NCBI RefSeq assembly: GCF_000027225.1
Contig: NC_013892.1
Span: forward strand, 1,364,001-1,428,000
Length of the DNA stretch: 64,000 nt
Direction of reading: 5' to 3'
Origin: Xenorhabdus bovienii SS-2004
Lineage (GTDB): Bacteria; Pseudomonadota; Gammaproteobacteria; Enterobacterales; Enterobacteriaceae
The translations under genes were made by a program, and so were the position numbers. This document shows positions 45,101 to 54,128 of this stretch, one piece after another; within the stretch, counting starts at the first letter, position 1; each line of letters begins with the position of its first letter. The notes under the pieces were generated by a model. The model was not told the DNA's origin and ran no database searches. It saw only the letters and a program-made list of their open reading frames with translations.

Positions 45101-47742
45101 AACCCGATACGGCTCTGCAAGATTGGGTTTTACAATCACCTGACGAGGCTGCATTGATTACCAAAGTGAATCGGACGCACCATGAAATCCCTTCTGGTAC
45201 ACTCCATCAGTTTGTGATTGAACAGGCTGAAAAAACGCCTGATGATTTAGCGTTACTGGATAACCAGCATCATCTGACTTATCGGCAAATGCGTGCTCAG
45301 ACCCGTCTATTAGTTGATCGTTTAATTGAAGCCGGAGTTCAGCCCGGTGATATTGTTGGGGTTGCTTTACCCCGTTCAGTAAGACTCAGCCTGGCATTAC
45401 AGGCGATACTGGAAGCAGGAGCGGCCTGGTTACCCCTCGATACCGGTTATCCTGATGATCGTTTGGCGATGATGCTGGAGGATGCTCAACCACGGTTAGT
45501 CATTACAGAAAGTAAACTTCAAGCGCGTTTTGCTCATCAGGCTCCTTTGCTGGTATTCGATCAATTGGCGGATGAAAATCAGCAGCCGGTGCATCCCGCA
45601 GCGTGGGTGACGCCACAGCACACGGCTTATATCATTTACACCTCGGGTTCAACCGGACGGCCAAAAGGTGTGATGGTCAGCCATCAATCCATTGTGAACC
45701 GCCTGTTATGGATGCAGGATGCTTACCCGCTTACGCAGGATGATGTGGTTTTGCAGAAAACACCATGCAGCTTCGATGTTTCTGTCTGGGAGTTTTTCTG
45801 GCCACTGATGACCGGTGCTAAACTCGTGATGGCACCGCCTGAAGTGCATCGCGATCCAGAAGCGCTAATGCAGCTTATTGATGACTATGCAGTAACTACG
45901 CTGCACTTTGTTCCATCCATGTTGGCGACGTTGATTGACTCATTGGCATCACGTCAGCAAAGTGCTTTATTCTGTCATAGCCTGCGTCAGGTGTTTTGCA
46001 GTGGTGAAGCGTTATCCTGTGAACTGGCTCGCCGCTATCAGACATTCATCTCGGCACCTTTACATAATCTCTATGGTCCAACGGAAGCGGCAGTCGATGT
46101 CACATGGCAGCCGGCTTATGGTGAGGCATTAGATCACTGTACAGGCTCAGGCGTGCCTATTGGCCGACCGGTATGGAATACCCAATTGCGTATTTTGGAC
46201 GCTTGGCTGCGTCCGGTTCCTGTTGGTGTAGCGGGTGATCTCTATCTCTGCGGTATTCAATTGGCGACCGGCTACCTGAACCGGGCTGATTTGACGGCCA
46301 GCCGTTTTGTGGCTGATCCTTTCGCCTGTGGCGAGCGCATGTATCGAACTGGCGATATTGCCTGCTGGTTGCCGAATGGTGAAGTGGAATATCTTGGACG
46401 CAGTGACGATCAGTTAAAAATACGGGGTCAGCGTATTGAGCTGGGAGAAATTGAACAGGTTCTACTGGAACAGTCCGGCATCGCTCAGGCTGCGGTTGCT
46501 GCGTGTGAATTAGGCAAAACAGCCAACACCGTTAGTGATGCAGATGCCCGTCAGTTAGTTGCCTGGTTAATTCCTCAACCCGATGTTTCACTGGATACAG
46601 AGGCGTTACATCAAGCCCTTACCCGGCGATTGCCTGCTTATATGCTGCCGGTCAGTTATGTGCTTCAGGATAGTTTCCCATTAAGCGCCAATGGGAAATT
46701 GAATCGCAAGGCACTTCCTATGCCACAGAAACTCACTACCGGACGCTTGCCTGTGGCAGGTATGGAAAGCCAAATGGCAGCCCTTTTTGCTGAAATTCTG
46801 GATTGCGACACCGTTTGGGCTGATGATGATTTCTTTGCGCTGGGTGGTCACTCACTATTAGCTATGCGCTTGGCCGCAGAAATACGCCGCCGTTTTAATC
46901 GGTCTATTTCTATTGGTCACATCATGGTTGCTCGCAGCGTCGAGAAACTGAGTGCATTACTGTCTGATGAGAATGAGCAAGATTCCGCAGAAAACCGGGG
47001 TCTGGGAGAAGTGTTCCCGCTGAGAGACGGACACGGTTCCGCGCTATTCTGCCTGCACCCTGCATCTGGCTTTGCCTGGCAATATAGTGGGCTGCTGCGT
47101 TATTTAAAAGGCGACTGGCCGATCATTGGACTACAGTCACCTCGCCCGCTGGGAGTGATTGCCGACTCTGATAACCTTGAAGATATGTGTACACACCATT
47201 TAGCGACATTACGGCAGATCCAGCCACATGGCCCTTATTACCTACTCGGTTATTCGTTAGGCGGAATGCTGGCTCAAGGCATGGCTGCACGCTTGCGCCA
47301 AGAGGGAGAGAAAGTTGCTTTCCTCGGATTATTGGATACTTATCCACCGGAAGGCCAAGACTGGACGGTCTTAAGTGAAGAAGAAGCCAAAGAAGAAGCT
47401 GCGCGTGAACAGGCCGAATTTATGGCCGCCACAGAAGATGAACGTGATCCGCTGTTACGTGCTGAAAAGCAGGCTATGTTCGCCGATATTGTGGCTAACT
47501 ATAAGGATTCTGTTCGTATCCTTTCATCAGCTTCCAATCAAAAATATGATGGCGAAGCCATTCTGTTTTCAGCAACCCGCACATTGCCTGCTGATATGGA
47601 TGTTGCTGCGACATGGGCGCCTTGGATACGACAATTAAGCATCTATCGGCAAGATTGTGAACATGCTGATATTCTTTCTCCAGCATCACTGAAACAGTTA
47701 GGGCCATTGCTCAATACGTTGTTGAAAACGCATCGCGATTGA
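39148..47742 (+). CDS. Bimodular siderophore NRPS (C-A-T-E-C-A-T-TE), EntF-like
   Basis: A 2864-residue synthetase starting at GTG. C1 (HHLMLDG ~157) accepts the aryl unit. A1 (YTSGSTGKPKG ~634) has pocket segments FDSSWEP, LMDITPSF and YYGPSEYTIDT, rich in acidic residues, suggesting a basic amino acid. T1 carries LGGDS (~1034). An epimerase follows (HHLATDGVSW ~1216, GIGYGLLRYL, FNYLGRF). C2 has HHLVVDG (~1711). A2 (~2164) has FDVSVWEFF, LHFVPSM, VFCSGEA and LYGPTEAAVDV, the EntF serine code by eye. T2 has LGGHS (~2564) and TE has GYSLGG (~2701). This is the architecture of CbsF/VabF: dihydroxybenzoyl-D-Xaa-L-Ser, possibly trimerised by TE. No lesion was seen. Confidence 0.92.
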   Translation: MSSRLQEVGVETINLTLPLVAAQPGIWIADQLADPRNIFTIAHYIEIKGALDQPLFDAAICQGLSEADTIHARYFLNEDGIPVQQIPLCCDPQQVIAPEWIDFSREPAGQAEIASQTLMQEDLSAELPADGERALYRQVVMKIDKQPERWFWYQRFHHLMLDGFSFDALTRRIIQIYNALKAEHPPAETPFCSFTQVVEEYQDWQSSPAKAKAAAFWQEYTREPGACVSLSVEDIAASENTSPLYYHCHFPATQLTSLMAEDSLRQFQPAEIAMAALGIYFYRMCGEKHLSIGFPFMRRLGSAALCSTGPVVNLLPLQIKLQDSMTLADVVKAFVAEIKQVRRHQRYDAEQLRCHLGLSGSSNLLYGPVFNYKIYNETLKLDGKPITTHTLATGPVDDLEFELNFQDDVLHLTFIANRTKYSEQTLHWHSERIRYLLDQLLIQPKQPIAFIPMIPPQEQQRLDEWSRGPCVTPPSDRVSVLDFFLSQVKQQPDTLAVRCGDQQLSYHQLMAKSMQLARLLLAQGIGAEDVVAIGVPRSIDSVVAILGVLASGAAYMPLDLDYPRERLQLMSDDAQPVLLITCINTLPQMPDIPKVICLDDHQIQERCTSLSSLPVTDEERRETLRGEHLAYIIYTSGSTGKPKGVMSTHGGLLNLLASHAARLFGPVIDNFHLQHQRRMRAGHTASFSFDSSWEPLFCMMLGSELYIFDEELRRDAWGVVQQMNQLPVDLMDITPSFLTQLIDSGLLEEGNHQPAFIMIGGEAATPRLWELLKQYPQMNIHNYYGPSEYTIDTLGADIQVADQPVIGRPVANTDVWLLDSHLQPVPVGAVGELYLSGPGIARGYLRRPDLTAARFVANPFKNGEVMYRSGDLMRWRPDGQLSFVGRVDHQIKVRGFRVELGEVENALAALPEVSSAVVIAEPMGVTYRLIGYCSVPDNKLRALADISARLLAELAKQLPDYMVPALLVILEELPLTVNGKVDRKALPKPQQQHFSIGRQAENEKEKYICEAFATLLGIVQVSADDDFFVLGGDSISAMALGTQLRRVGWQLRPRDIFSERTPARMALKMSPVAIGKRTSSANKISKPVQIGEIDHLPILHWFAESHGINTRFAHGVFIRVPAELRPEHLSSALLALSQTHPVLHAVTRNNRLIIGEKPVLADGSYYSVIQNSGHIETSAEQAFHEAVMRLNPATGHLFHACLLQQDEETQGLVWVIHHLATDGVSWRVLLDELQQAIETAIAGKAITLPPEEYTLYDWNLQLGQNLVNRAGELSFWQAMLDEKIPLLGKRPLDAHRDRQVAVREQRTLLTGKQTTALLGVLPQQYHANIEEMLLTILAMACNRHFGVSKFRFQLESHGRMELEDDVDLARTVGWLTAEYPVVLALPQAEHQSTKIADENPSKIVRAVKSALRTIPDRGIGYGLLRYLDQTGRQVLAQQDTPEILFNYLGRFAATDNLWAPQRTENLFRDTFAVYQDPQMSPNHSLEINLFVDEQGSIPQLAINWQWVDGIFSEQDISELQRGMEWATDCLINFARQQPRQAAATLVAAEIVLPRLEESDLTQLTERYGPLATVLPLLPLQQGLLFHAQTATDKGNYNSLTRLSLHGSLDRVKLHRALSALIRHHPQLAARFDTEQSASPLQLIPLLSEDSDIWPLDFYQLPELPEQEEEAALLELERTELARDLFHQPQAMLHALLVCHGEGSRYTLLLNIHHLVVDGWSTPILIQDLLTLLNQGEQALSVPRVSYQEIVHQLAAQETAVARQCWQDVLKGVQPTKLFSDQPHNGKVKELDIALEPEMEQALFSLCQQRGLTLNTLMQGIWSVLLSIHSGSSDVVFGSPVSGRFGQIEGLDQHVGLFSNTLPVRMTLDITLPLLPQLEQLQAQQIQLIEHDNIGLGEIQHIAGTSTLFDTLLVVENYPETDTESDCTQTIICQRINNRGYTHYPLTLLVLPGKRLRLLMEYRECVKQPELLAQRILLLIQQLLEQPDTALQDWVLQSPDEAALITKVNRTHHEIPSGTLHQFVIEQAEKTPDDLALLDNQHHLTYRQMRAQTRLLVDRLIEAGVQPGDIVGVALPRSVRLSLALQAILEAGAAWLPLDTGYPDDRLAMMLEDAQPRLVITESKLQARFAHQAPLLVFDQLADENQQPVHPAAWVTPQHTAYIIYTSGSTGRPKGVMVSHQSIVNRLLWMQDAYPLTQDDVVLQKTPCSFDVSVWEFFWPLMTGAKLVMAPPEVHRDPEALMQLIDDYAVTTLHFVPSMLATLIDSLASRQQSALFCHSLRQVFCSGEALSCELARRYQTFISAPLHNLYGPTEAAVDVTWQPAYGEALDHCTGSGVPIGRPVWNTQLRILDAWLRPVPVGVAGDLYLCGIQLATGYLNRADLTASRFVADPFACGERMYRTGDIACWLPNGEVEYLGRSDDQLKIRGQRIELGEIEQVLLEQSGIAQAAVAACELGKTANTVSDADARQLVAWLIPQPDVSLDTEALHQALTRRLPAYMLPVSYVLQDSFPLSANGKLNRKALPMPQKLTTGRLPVAGMESQMAALFAEILDCDTVWADDDFFALGGHSLLAMRLAAEIRRRFNRSISIGHIMVARSVEKLSALLSDENEQDSAENRGLGEVFPLRDGHGSALFCLHPASGFAWQYSGLLRYLKGDWPIIGLQSPRPLGVIADSDNLEDMCTHHLATLRQIQPHGPYYLLGYSLGGMLAQGMAARLRQEGEKVAFLGLLDTYPPEGQDWTVLSEEEAKEEAAREQAEFMAATEDERDPLLRAEKQAMFADIVANYKDSVRILSSASNQKYDGEAILFSATRTLPADMDVAATWAPWIRQLSIYRQDCEHADILSPASLKQLGPLLNTLLKTHRD

Positions 47743-47770
47743 AAAAATACCCAGCTTGAAACTTTACTTA

Positions 47771-47813
47771 AAAATCCCGTCATCATTCATTGGTGATGGG
47801 ATTTTCTCTTTTT
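47771..47813 (+). terminator. Rho-independent terminator after the NRPS
   Basis: AAAATCCCGTCATCA pairs with TGGTGATGGGATTTT around a 5-base loop (two mismatched or wobble positions), followed by TCTCTTTTT. It is the symmetric stop for the NRPS transcript and probably also serves the convergent fepC gene (an A-rich start gives T on the other strand). Confidence 0.8.
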
Positions 47814-47821
47814 AATGGTTT

Positions 47822-48625
47822 TTAAATGCCTTTTACCGAGTGGTAGCGGCCGCAGGGAATAATCAGGGGGGTATGGGAAACCGGATCTTCAATAACAACA
47901 CAAGATAAGCCAAACACCGATTTGATCAGTTCTGTGCTGATAATATCCTGAGGCTTACCCTGTGTAACAATCTGCCCTGCCTGCATGACGATTAAATGAT
48001 CCGCATAGCGGCATGCCTGATTAATATCATGCAGCACTGCAACAAGGGTGTGGCTGCTTTCCTGATTAAGTTGCAGGAAAAGATCCAGCAGGTCAATTTG
48101 ATGAGCAATATCGAGCCATGTTGTGGGTTCATCAAGAAACAGCAAGGGAGTTTGCTGGGCTAATACCATAGCTACCCAGGCACGCTGCTTCTGCCCTCCG
48201 GATAACTCATCAACATAGCGTTCAGCTAATGGTGCAATCCCTGTGGCTTTCATCGCCTGAGCCACAGCAGTTTTATCATCCAGACTCCATTGGCGCAGCA
48301 GGCTTTGATGGGGATAGCGGCCACGGGCGACTAGTTCGGAAACCGTGATATTTTCCGGCACTATCGCTTGCTGGGGCAGTAAACCTAACTGACGTGCCAA
48401 TGCCTTAGTCGGTATTTGTTGAATATCTTTTCCATCCAGCAAAATATGACCGTGATGGGGCTTCAGTAAACGACAAAGCGCACGCAGTAACGTAGATTTA
48501 CCGCAGGCATTCGGGCCAATAATTACGCTGAACTGTTTATCCGGAATACTGATACTTAAATCTTCAGCAATAATTTTTCGTTCATAGCCTAATGTCAAAT
48601 GTGAAGCGCTGAGGCGATATGTCAT
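47822..48625 (-). CDS. fepC: Ferric siderophore ABC transporter ATP-binding protein
   Basis: A 267-residue FecE/FepC-type ATPase. Walker A GPNACGKSTLLRAL, Q-loop LLPQQAIVPEN, signature LSGGQKQRAW, Walker B LLFLDEPTTWLD and the H-loop VLHDINQA are all present. It powers import of the ferric catecholate through the FepD/FepG permeases encoded just upstream (36 bp gap to fepG). Confidence 0.92.
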   Translation of the reverse strand: MTYRLSASHLTLGYERKIIAEDLSISIPDKQFSVIIGPNACGKSTLLRALCRLLKPHHGHILLDGKDIQQIPTKALARQLGLLPQQAIVPENITVSELVARGRYPHQSLLRQWSLDDKTAVAQAMKATGIAPLAERYVDELSGGQKQRAWVAMVLAQQTPLLFLDEPTTWLDIAHQIDLLDLFLQLNQESSHTLVAVLHDINQACRYADHLIVMQAGQIVTQGKPQDIISTELIKSVFGLSCVVIEDPVSHTPLIIPCGRYHSVKGI

Positions 48626-48661
48626 CGATAATTACTCTTTCTGTTTACTGTATGATTGGCA

Positions 48662-49693
48662 TTATTGGCGAGCTTCCCGAATAAGAAGCCAAATAAGGTA
48701 GATACCACCAATACTGACGGTGACAGCACCCACAGGTAGCTGCACATTTGAAAAAGTATGCTGCGCAACTAAATCAGCAGTTAACAATAGCAAGGCACCT
48801 GTCATGGCAGCAGAAAACAGGGGAACATAGCTTGTACCTGTTAATCTTCGGGCAATTTGCGGTGCAGCAAGGGAAATAAAGGATATCGGGCCTGTCGTTG
48901 CCGTCACGACAGCAGTCAGCAGTATGCCATAGAGAATAAGCTGCATACGGTTAGTTTCAACATTACAGCCCAAGGCGCTGGCTTTATCATCCCCCATTTC
49001 CATTATTTTCAGCGACTTTGCCAAAGCAAAAGCGCCGAAAGTAAGCAAAGGAATGACAAACAGAGCTGAGGCCGCTTTTTGCCAGGTAATGCCGTTAAGC
49101 GAACCGTTACCCCAAAGTGCCGCACTCATAACATGTTCCAGCGAACCCGTTACGATAAGCCAAGTATTGACCGCTGTCAGCATGGCACTGATAGCAATCC
49201 CCACAATAATCAGGCGAAAACCGTGGATACCCTGACGCCAGGCGAGTAAATAAATTAAGACAGCGGTTAATGAGCCGCCGATCAGCGCACCCAGAGTCAT
49301 TTGATAATAACCGCCATTTAGAAAAATCAGAGTAATCAGTACGCCAGTCCATGCGCCGGTACTGAATCCCATAATATCGGGGCTGCCCAAAGGATTGCGG
49401 ATGACAGACTGAAAGATAGCGCCACTTATCGCCAGTGCGGCTCCGACCACCAGCGCAATAGCAACACGAGGCGCTCGCCATTGCGTGACGACAGCAATAA
49501 TGCCGGGATCACCTTCACCTTGAAAAGCCTGACAGATTTGCCAGAAGGAAAGTTTCAGCGTTCCGTAATAAACAGCGAACAGCGCTAATAACATAATTAA
49601 AAATAGCTGGAAAGTATTCACCAGTAAAACCCGAAGGGAAATTCGGCCATTTATCCACCCTTCTGGATGCCCGACTTGCAACATTTTCGACAT
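48662..49693 (-). CDS. fepG: Ferric siderophore ABC transporter permease
   Basis: A 343-residue FecCD-type inner-membrane permease with about nine or ten hydrophobic segments. Conserved features include ALAISGAIFQSVIRNPLGSPDIMG (read as two blocks), TGPISFISLAAPQIARRL and the C-terminal PVGAVTVSIGGIYLIWLL. It is 16 bp downstream of fepD and pairs with it. Its start may be the ATG at 49693 or codon 4. Confidence 0.9.
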   Translation of the reverse strand: MSKMLQVGHPEGWINGRISLRVLLVNTFQLFLIMLLALFAVYYGTLKLSFWQICQAFQGEGDPGIIAVVTQWRAPRVAIALVVGAALAISGAIFQSVIRNPLGSPDIMGFSTGAWTGVLITLIFLNGGYYQMTLGALIGGSLTAVLIYLLAWRQGIHGFRLIIVGIAISAMLTAVNTWLIVTGSLEHVMSAALWGNGSLNGITWQKAASALFVIPLLTFGAFALAKSLKIMEMGDDKASALGCNVETNRMQLILYGILLTAVVTATTGPISFISLAAPQIARRLTGTSYVPLFSAAMTGALLLLTADLVAQHTFSNVQLPVGAVTVSIGGIYLIWLLIREARQ

Positions 49694-49709
49694 GAAATCT
49701 GTCTCCTGC

Positions 49710-50756
49710 TCAGTATTTACGCTTGCGTACCTGCCAGATCAGCACGGGCGCGCCAATAAAGGCCGTGACGATTGATACGCGCAACTCACCGGCAACCAGT
49801 AAACGCCCGACGATATCTGCACTAAGCAATAACACCGGAGCCATGAGTAATGAATGCAGAATGATCCAGCGTTGGTCTGGGCCACACCACCAACGCGCGA
49901 TATGTGGGATCATCAATCCGACAAACCCGATCGGGCCAGCCAATGCAGTTGCCGTTCCACATAACAGCATAATGGCTATGATGGCTGAAACTTTTACCCA
50001 GAGAATTTTTACGCCTAACGTTATTGCGATTTCTTCCCCCATACTCAACGTATTGAGTGGCCTTGAAATCAATAAGGTGAGCGCACAGCCGATAAGAATG
50101 AACGGAGCAACAAGGAGAGTGACCTGTAAGGATCGGATATCCAGCGTACCCGCCTGCCAGATGCGTAATTGATCGAAAGTTGAAGGATTGAGCAGGGCAA
50201 TATTGGTAGTTATTCCGGTTAACAGGGCGCTAATCGCGACTCCTGACAGTGTTAAACGAACAGGATTGGATTTATCACCAGACTGCATACTGATTAACCA
50301 TACCGCCAGGCTGGCAAGAAAAGCGCCCAGACAGGCCACGCTAACTTTTGCCATAACACTGCTTAAGCCAAATAATGTGATTGCCACTACGATGGCAAAG
50401 CTGGCTCCTGCGTTGACGCCCAATATACCCGGGTCTGCCAGAGGGTTACGTGTCAATGCCTGAATTAATGCCCCCGCACCACCTAATGCCATGCCGACCA
50501 AAATACCGACAAGGGTACGAGGCAGGCGCGATTCGAGAATAATGATGCTCTCATTGTTATGCAGCTCACCGGTTAAACTATGCCAGACGGTCTCAGGGGC
50601 AATATATTTACTGCCTAATAACAGACTCGCTATAGAAAAAATAATGAGGAGTAATAAACAGATTATGGGACCTGTTAACCGACGGGTGCGATAAGTATGA
50701 AATTGAGACAAGGGTTTTGAAGAGGTTATCTCACGATGCATTGGGGCAGCAGGCAT
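49710..50756 (-). CDS. fepD: Ferric siderophore ABC transporter permease
   Basis: A 348-residue FecCD-type permease. It shows LPRTLVGILVGMALGGAGAL, LADPGILGVNAGA, GPIGFVGLMIPHIARWW and the C-terminal LRVSIVTAFIGAPVLIWQV. It is the first gene of fepDGC, transcribed from the promoter region shared with entS that carries two Fur-box-like sites. Starts at codon 1 or 6 are possible. Confidence 0.9.
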   Translation of the reverse strand: MPAAPMHREITSSKPLSQFHTYRTRRLTGPIICLLLLIIFSIASLLLGSKYIAPETVWHSLTGELHNNESIIILESRLPRTLVGILVGMALGGAGALIQALTRNPLADPGILGVNAGASFAIVVAITLFGLSSVMAKVSVACLGAFLASLAVWLISMQSGDKSNPVRLTLSGVAISALLTGITTNIALLNPSTFDQLRIWQAGTLDIRSLQVTLLVAPFILIGCALTLLISRPLNTLSMGEEIAITLGVKILWVKVSAIIAIMLLCGTATALAGPIGFVGLMIPHIARWWCGPDQRWIILHSLLMAPVLLLSADIVGRLLVAGELRVSIVTAFIGAPVLIWQVRKRKY

Positions 50757-50783
50757 AACCGGAAAGGCTCCATTCGTTATTGA

Positions 50784-50820
50784 TTGTGATAATCATTTGT
50801 ATTGCCATTATCATTAACGG
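50784..50820. promoter_or_regulatory. Tandem Fur-box-like operators between fepD and entS
   Basis: TTGTGATAATCATTTGTAT (50784-50802) and TTGCCATTATCATTAACGG (50802-50820) are side by side in the divergent promoter region and match the GATAAT/ATTATC half-sites of Fur. Iron repression of both fepDGC and entS is expected. Confidence 0.75.
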
Positions 50821-50924
50821 TCGATATGCTAGCACAGCTTTTTCTGGAAACATATTTATATTGCGGCAATTAAGCTGCGAAGATCACTTATTTCAATTCC
50901 TGTTTACGTATTGCATGGAGCATC

Positions 50925-52190
50925 ATGGCTAAGTCATCAATCCTGCTGGACTTCAGTTTACTTAAAAATAATGCACATTTCCGCGCTATCTTTATCGCCC
51001 GTATGCTATCTGTTTTTGCATTAGGAATGCTGACAGTGGGCGTCCCAGTTCAAATGCAGTTTCTGACCGGTTCTACCTTGCAGGTGGGGATCGTGGTGGC
51101 ATTGGATGGGATCGGCATGTTTATCGGATTGATGCTGGGCGGAATACTGGCCGACCGCTATGACAGGCGTAAATTGATTCTGTTTGCCCGTGGCACTTGT
51201 GGCTTGGGTTTTGTTGCATTGAGTTTTAATGCGTTTTTGGATTCCCCTTCACTGTTTGTCCTCTATTTCCTTTCCGTCTGGGATGGGTTCTTTGGCGCTT
51301 TAGGCATGACCGCTTTAATGGCGGCGATCCCAAACTTAGTCGGCCGGGAAAATCTGGCGGCGGCGGGTGCCTTGAGTATGATCACGGTTCGTATTGGTGC
51401 CATTCTTTCTCCCGCACTAGGTGGGCTTATTATCGTTGCCAGCGGACCTGGCTGGAACTTTGCCATTGCCGCAGCAGGGACTTTGGCTACACTGATCCCG
51501 CTGGTGAGGTTGCCAAAGATGAAGCCACAGTCAACCCGGCAAGAGCATCCACTCCGAGCGTTAGTGAGTGGTGTACAATTTGTCTGTCAGCATAAAATCG
51601 TAGGCAGTGTGATATTAGTCGGTATGTTGATCAGCATGGCGGGGGCAGTTCGCATCCTTTTCCCTGCATTATCTCAAGAGGTTTATCACCAAGGTCCTTC
51701 CGCGACAGGTTTAATGTATTCAGCCGTTCCTCTGGGTGCCATGCTAGGAGCATTTACCAGTGGCTGGATAGGACGGAGCGCCCGGCCCGGTCTTCTGCTC
51801 ATTATTTTTGCGTTGGGCTCTTTCCTTGCATTATCCCTGCTCGGTCTCATGACGCATATTGTCCCGGCATTACTCGCATTGGTGTGTTATGGCTACCTGA
51901 ATGCTTTTGCTTCCTTATTACAGTTTACACTCATCCAGAGTCATACACCTGATCACCTATTGGGGCGGGTGAATAGTTTTGTCACAGCACAGGATGTTAC
52001 TGGTGATTCCTTGGGAGCGTTGGGATTGGGCGTCATGGGACGTCTGTTATCTCCTCTCATAACGGCGCTTTCGTTTGGTTCTTTTGCGGCAATTACCTGT
52101 CTATTGCTTGCAGCACTGGTAAAACCTCTGCGCCATTCTACTCTGCATAATAATGCCGCATCATTAGAGGGCGGTGCCTCTGAAAAGTGA
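50925..52190 (+). CDS. entS: MFS siderophore exporter EntS-like
   Basis: A 421-residue major facilitator protein with about 12 membrane segments. The start MAKSSILLDFSLLKNNAHFR and the motif-A loop GGILADRYDRRKLIL are as in E. coli EntS (YbdA), which exports enterobactin. Divergent from fepD across the Fur sites and convergent with fepB. Length is family-typical. Its presence implies the locus was built for secretion, not only uptake. Confidence 0.9.
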   Translation: MAKSSILLDFSLLKNNAHFRAIFIARMLSVFALGMLTVGVPVQMQFLTGSTLQVGIVVALDGIGMFIGLMLGGILADRYDRRKLILFARGTCGLGFVALSFNAFLDSPSLFVLYFLSVWDGFFGALGMTALMAAIPNLVGRENLAAAGALSMITVRIGAILSPALGGLIIVASGPGWNFAIAAAGTLATLIPLVRLPKMKPQSTRQEHPLRALVSGVQFVCQHKIVGSVILVGMLISMAGAVRILFPALSQEVYHQGPSATGLMYSAVPLGAMLGAFTSGWIGRSARPGLLLIIFALGSFLALSLLGLMTHIVPALLALVCYGYLNAFASLLQFTLIQSHTPDHLLGRVNSFVTAQDVTGDSLGALGLGVMGRLLSPLITALSFGSFAAITCLLLAALVKPLRHSTLHNNAASLEGGASEK

Positions 52191-52223
52191 GTATGATGCA
52201 GCAATATTTATTTTTTGAACCGA

Positions 52224-53270
52224 CTAATTTTTTAATTCTTGATTTGAGAAATAGTGTTCAATGCGATCAAGCATATTGTTTGCACTGTAATAGTCTAAGC
52301 GAAAAGTATCCGGCCCCATCGCATAGAGGCGTTGGGTACTGACAGCAGGCAGGTGCTGTAAAAAAGGGTTAGCACTCACAACTTGAATTGTGCTGTCATT
52401 GGTAGCGAATAGCATAAAAGATTGGCCGTTTAAACCATCTGCTAACCCTTCAGCAGAAAGCTGAATGATATCTTCACGTTTGCCCATACTGGTTTCTGTT
52501 TTCAGGTTGGTCGGTAATGTGGCGAGTGTAAAACCTAGTTGATGCAATAATTGCCCTTGCGCAGATGATGGCGTCCAAAGATTGACACCTCTCCCGTCAG
52601 CATAATAGACAAATGCAGAAACGGGATTCGGGGGTAAGGTGATATCTTGTTTCACTTTCTGCAAACGTTGCTCAAAGCGCGCGATGATTTCCCCGGCATC
52701 AGCTTCATGCCCGATTATTTGCCCAAGTTGCAGGGCAAGCTGTTGCCAGCTCTTATCGCCATAATCAATAACCAGTATGGGTGCAATGGTTGAGAGTTGT
52801 TCATACAGCTTCATGGCTGAATCCCCTCCCGTCGCTGAAATAACAATCAGATCTGGCACCATAGCCGCAACAGCTTCGGCATTGGGTTCACTGATATAGA
52901 GAAGCTTTACACCTCGTTCATAAGCGACTTTGGCCCATTGAATAAAAAATCCTCGGCTATCAGCCACATCGGTATTTGGACCGGTTGCGCCTGAAGCGAT
53001 TAAAGGGGCATTGATAGCCAGCAAAGTGCCACTGAGCGTCACACTGGTAGAGACAATACGCTTAGGTGGCTGTGTTAATGTGAGAGGACCTTTTACTGTT
53101 TCGAAGGTTCGTGGCCAGCCCGCCATGCTGGTGGTTTCCCCAGAAGGTTGGGGATGTCCGGCTTTAATTTCTGTCGATTTTTTATCACAGCCACTGGTAA
53201 GAATTAGTGCGATAAAAGCAAAAAGAACGGTGATTAATCGGTAATAGGAAAAAGTAAATTTGCACTGCAT
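52224..53270 (-). CDS. fepB: Periplasmic ferric siderophore-binding protein FepB-like
   Basis: A 348-residue substrate-binding lipoprotein. The N-terminus has a membrane segment followed by the lipobox LTSGC (residues ~24-28). The mature protein is the class III TroA/FhuD fold: [37 protein letters not shown] and [19 protein letters not shown]. It delivers the ferric catecholate to FepDGC. Separate from fepDGC, as in enterobacteria. Confidence 0.9.
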   Translation of the reverse strand: MQCKFTFSYYRLITVLFAFIALILTSGCDKKSTEIKAGHPQPSGETTSMAGWPRTFETVKGPLTLTQPPKRIVSTSVTLSGTLLAINAPLIASGATGPNTDVADSRGFFIQWAKVAYERGVKLLYISEPNAEAVAAMVPDLIVISATGGDSAMKLYEQLSTIAPILVIDYGDKSWQQLALQLGQIIGHEADAGEIIARFEQRLQKVKQDITLPPNPVSAFVYYADGRGVNLWTPSSAQGQLLHQLGFTLATLPTNLKTETSMGKREDIIQLSAEGLADGLNGQSFMLFATNDSTIQVVSANPFLQHLPAVSTQRLYAMGPDTFRLDYYSANNMLDRIEHYFSNQELKN

Positions 53271-53408
53271 TTTTAATTTCCTTAATCATCAGAGCGTAAA
53301 TAGAATTCTGGCATGGGAATACCCAAAACTTTCATTCAACCTATTTGAATAAAGGGAAAGAGTACATTTTATCCAGAAGTAAGGACACATAACGCAACCA
53401 TAAATGAA

Positions 53409-53427
53409 AATGGGAATTATTACCATT
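53409..53427. promoter_or_regulatory. 19-bp dyad upstream of fepB, possible Fur site
   Basis: AATGGGAATTATTACCATT is an imperfect palindrome about 140 bp upstream of the fepB start. It has the symmetry of a Fur site but only a partial match to the consensus. Confidence 0.35.
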
Positions 53428-53560
53428 AAATGGGGTCTTTTTTACAAAGACTTATCCATTAATTCCATATGTAAATCATATTAATATGGCATGAATATCT
53501 CAATTCAAATGACAGGGGATAAAGCGAGATGGGATACAGTCTGGATTTTCGAAAGCGAGT

Positions 53561-54128
53561 AGGGATGCGGTGAGCAAGGCGGCCGAGGCGGGTGCCCGGT
53601 TGACGGTCGCGCTTAAAGAGATCCCTTTGAGCCTGCGCACCTAGCGGCGCTGGCAAAAGAGTCCGGAAGACCGGCGGCCGTTGGCTGTCCGGCCCAAGTC
53701 GGCAAACCGATCAACCCCAGAAGAAGAGCAACAGATATTGGCCGTTTGTCACCAGCCGGAATATGCCAGCTTACGCCATCACACAGCCGCCCACGAGTCA
53801 GCAATGATAATGCCTATGCAGAATCGCTGTTCCGAACGCTGAAATATGTGCCGGCGTGGCCGGAAAGCGGCTTCAATGCTCTGACACAAGTGCGTGTCTG
53901 GGGGGATAATTTTACCGACTGGTATAACGAGGAACACCGTCATAGCGGGATAAATTATGTGACACCGGGTCAACGGCACAGAGGTGAAGACAAAGTGATT
54001 TTAAAACAGCGGGATGCCGTTTTCAAGCTAAGCTCACACACCCGTAACGCGGGTCGCGCCGCATAAGAAACTGGCAGTGGGTAGAAACAGTGACGTTGAA
54101 TCCCGAGCGAGAAAAACGGTCTGCTTAA
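53561..54128 (+). pseudogene. IS3-family transposase (OrfB) remnant
   Basis: A GC-richer patch reads SKAAEAGARLTVALKEIPLS, a TAG stop, then RRWQKSPEDRRPLAVRPKSA to QILAVCHQPEYASL (N-terminal OrfB). After a deletion it reads SRPRVSNDNAYAESLFRTLK, WPESGF and YNEEHRHSGINYVTPGQRH (C-terminal integrase core). It ends RNWQWVETVTLNPERE in another frame. The catalytic middle is missing. It marks an old insertion between the siderophore locus and speB. Confidence 0.75.
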
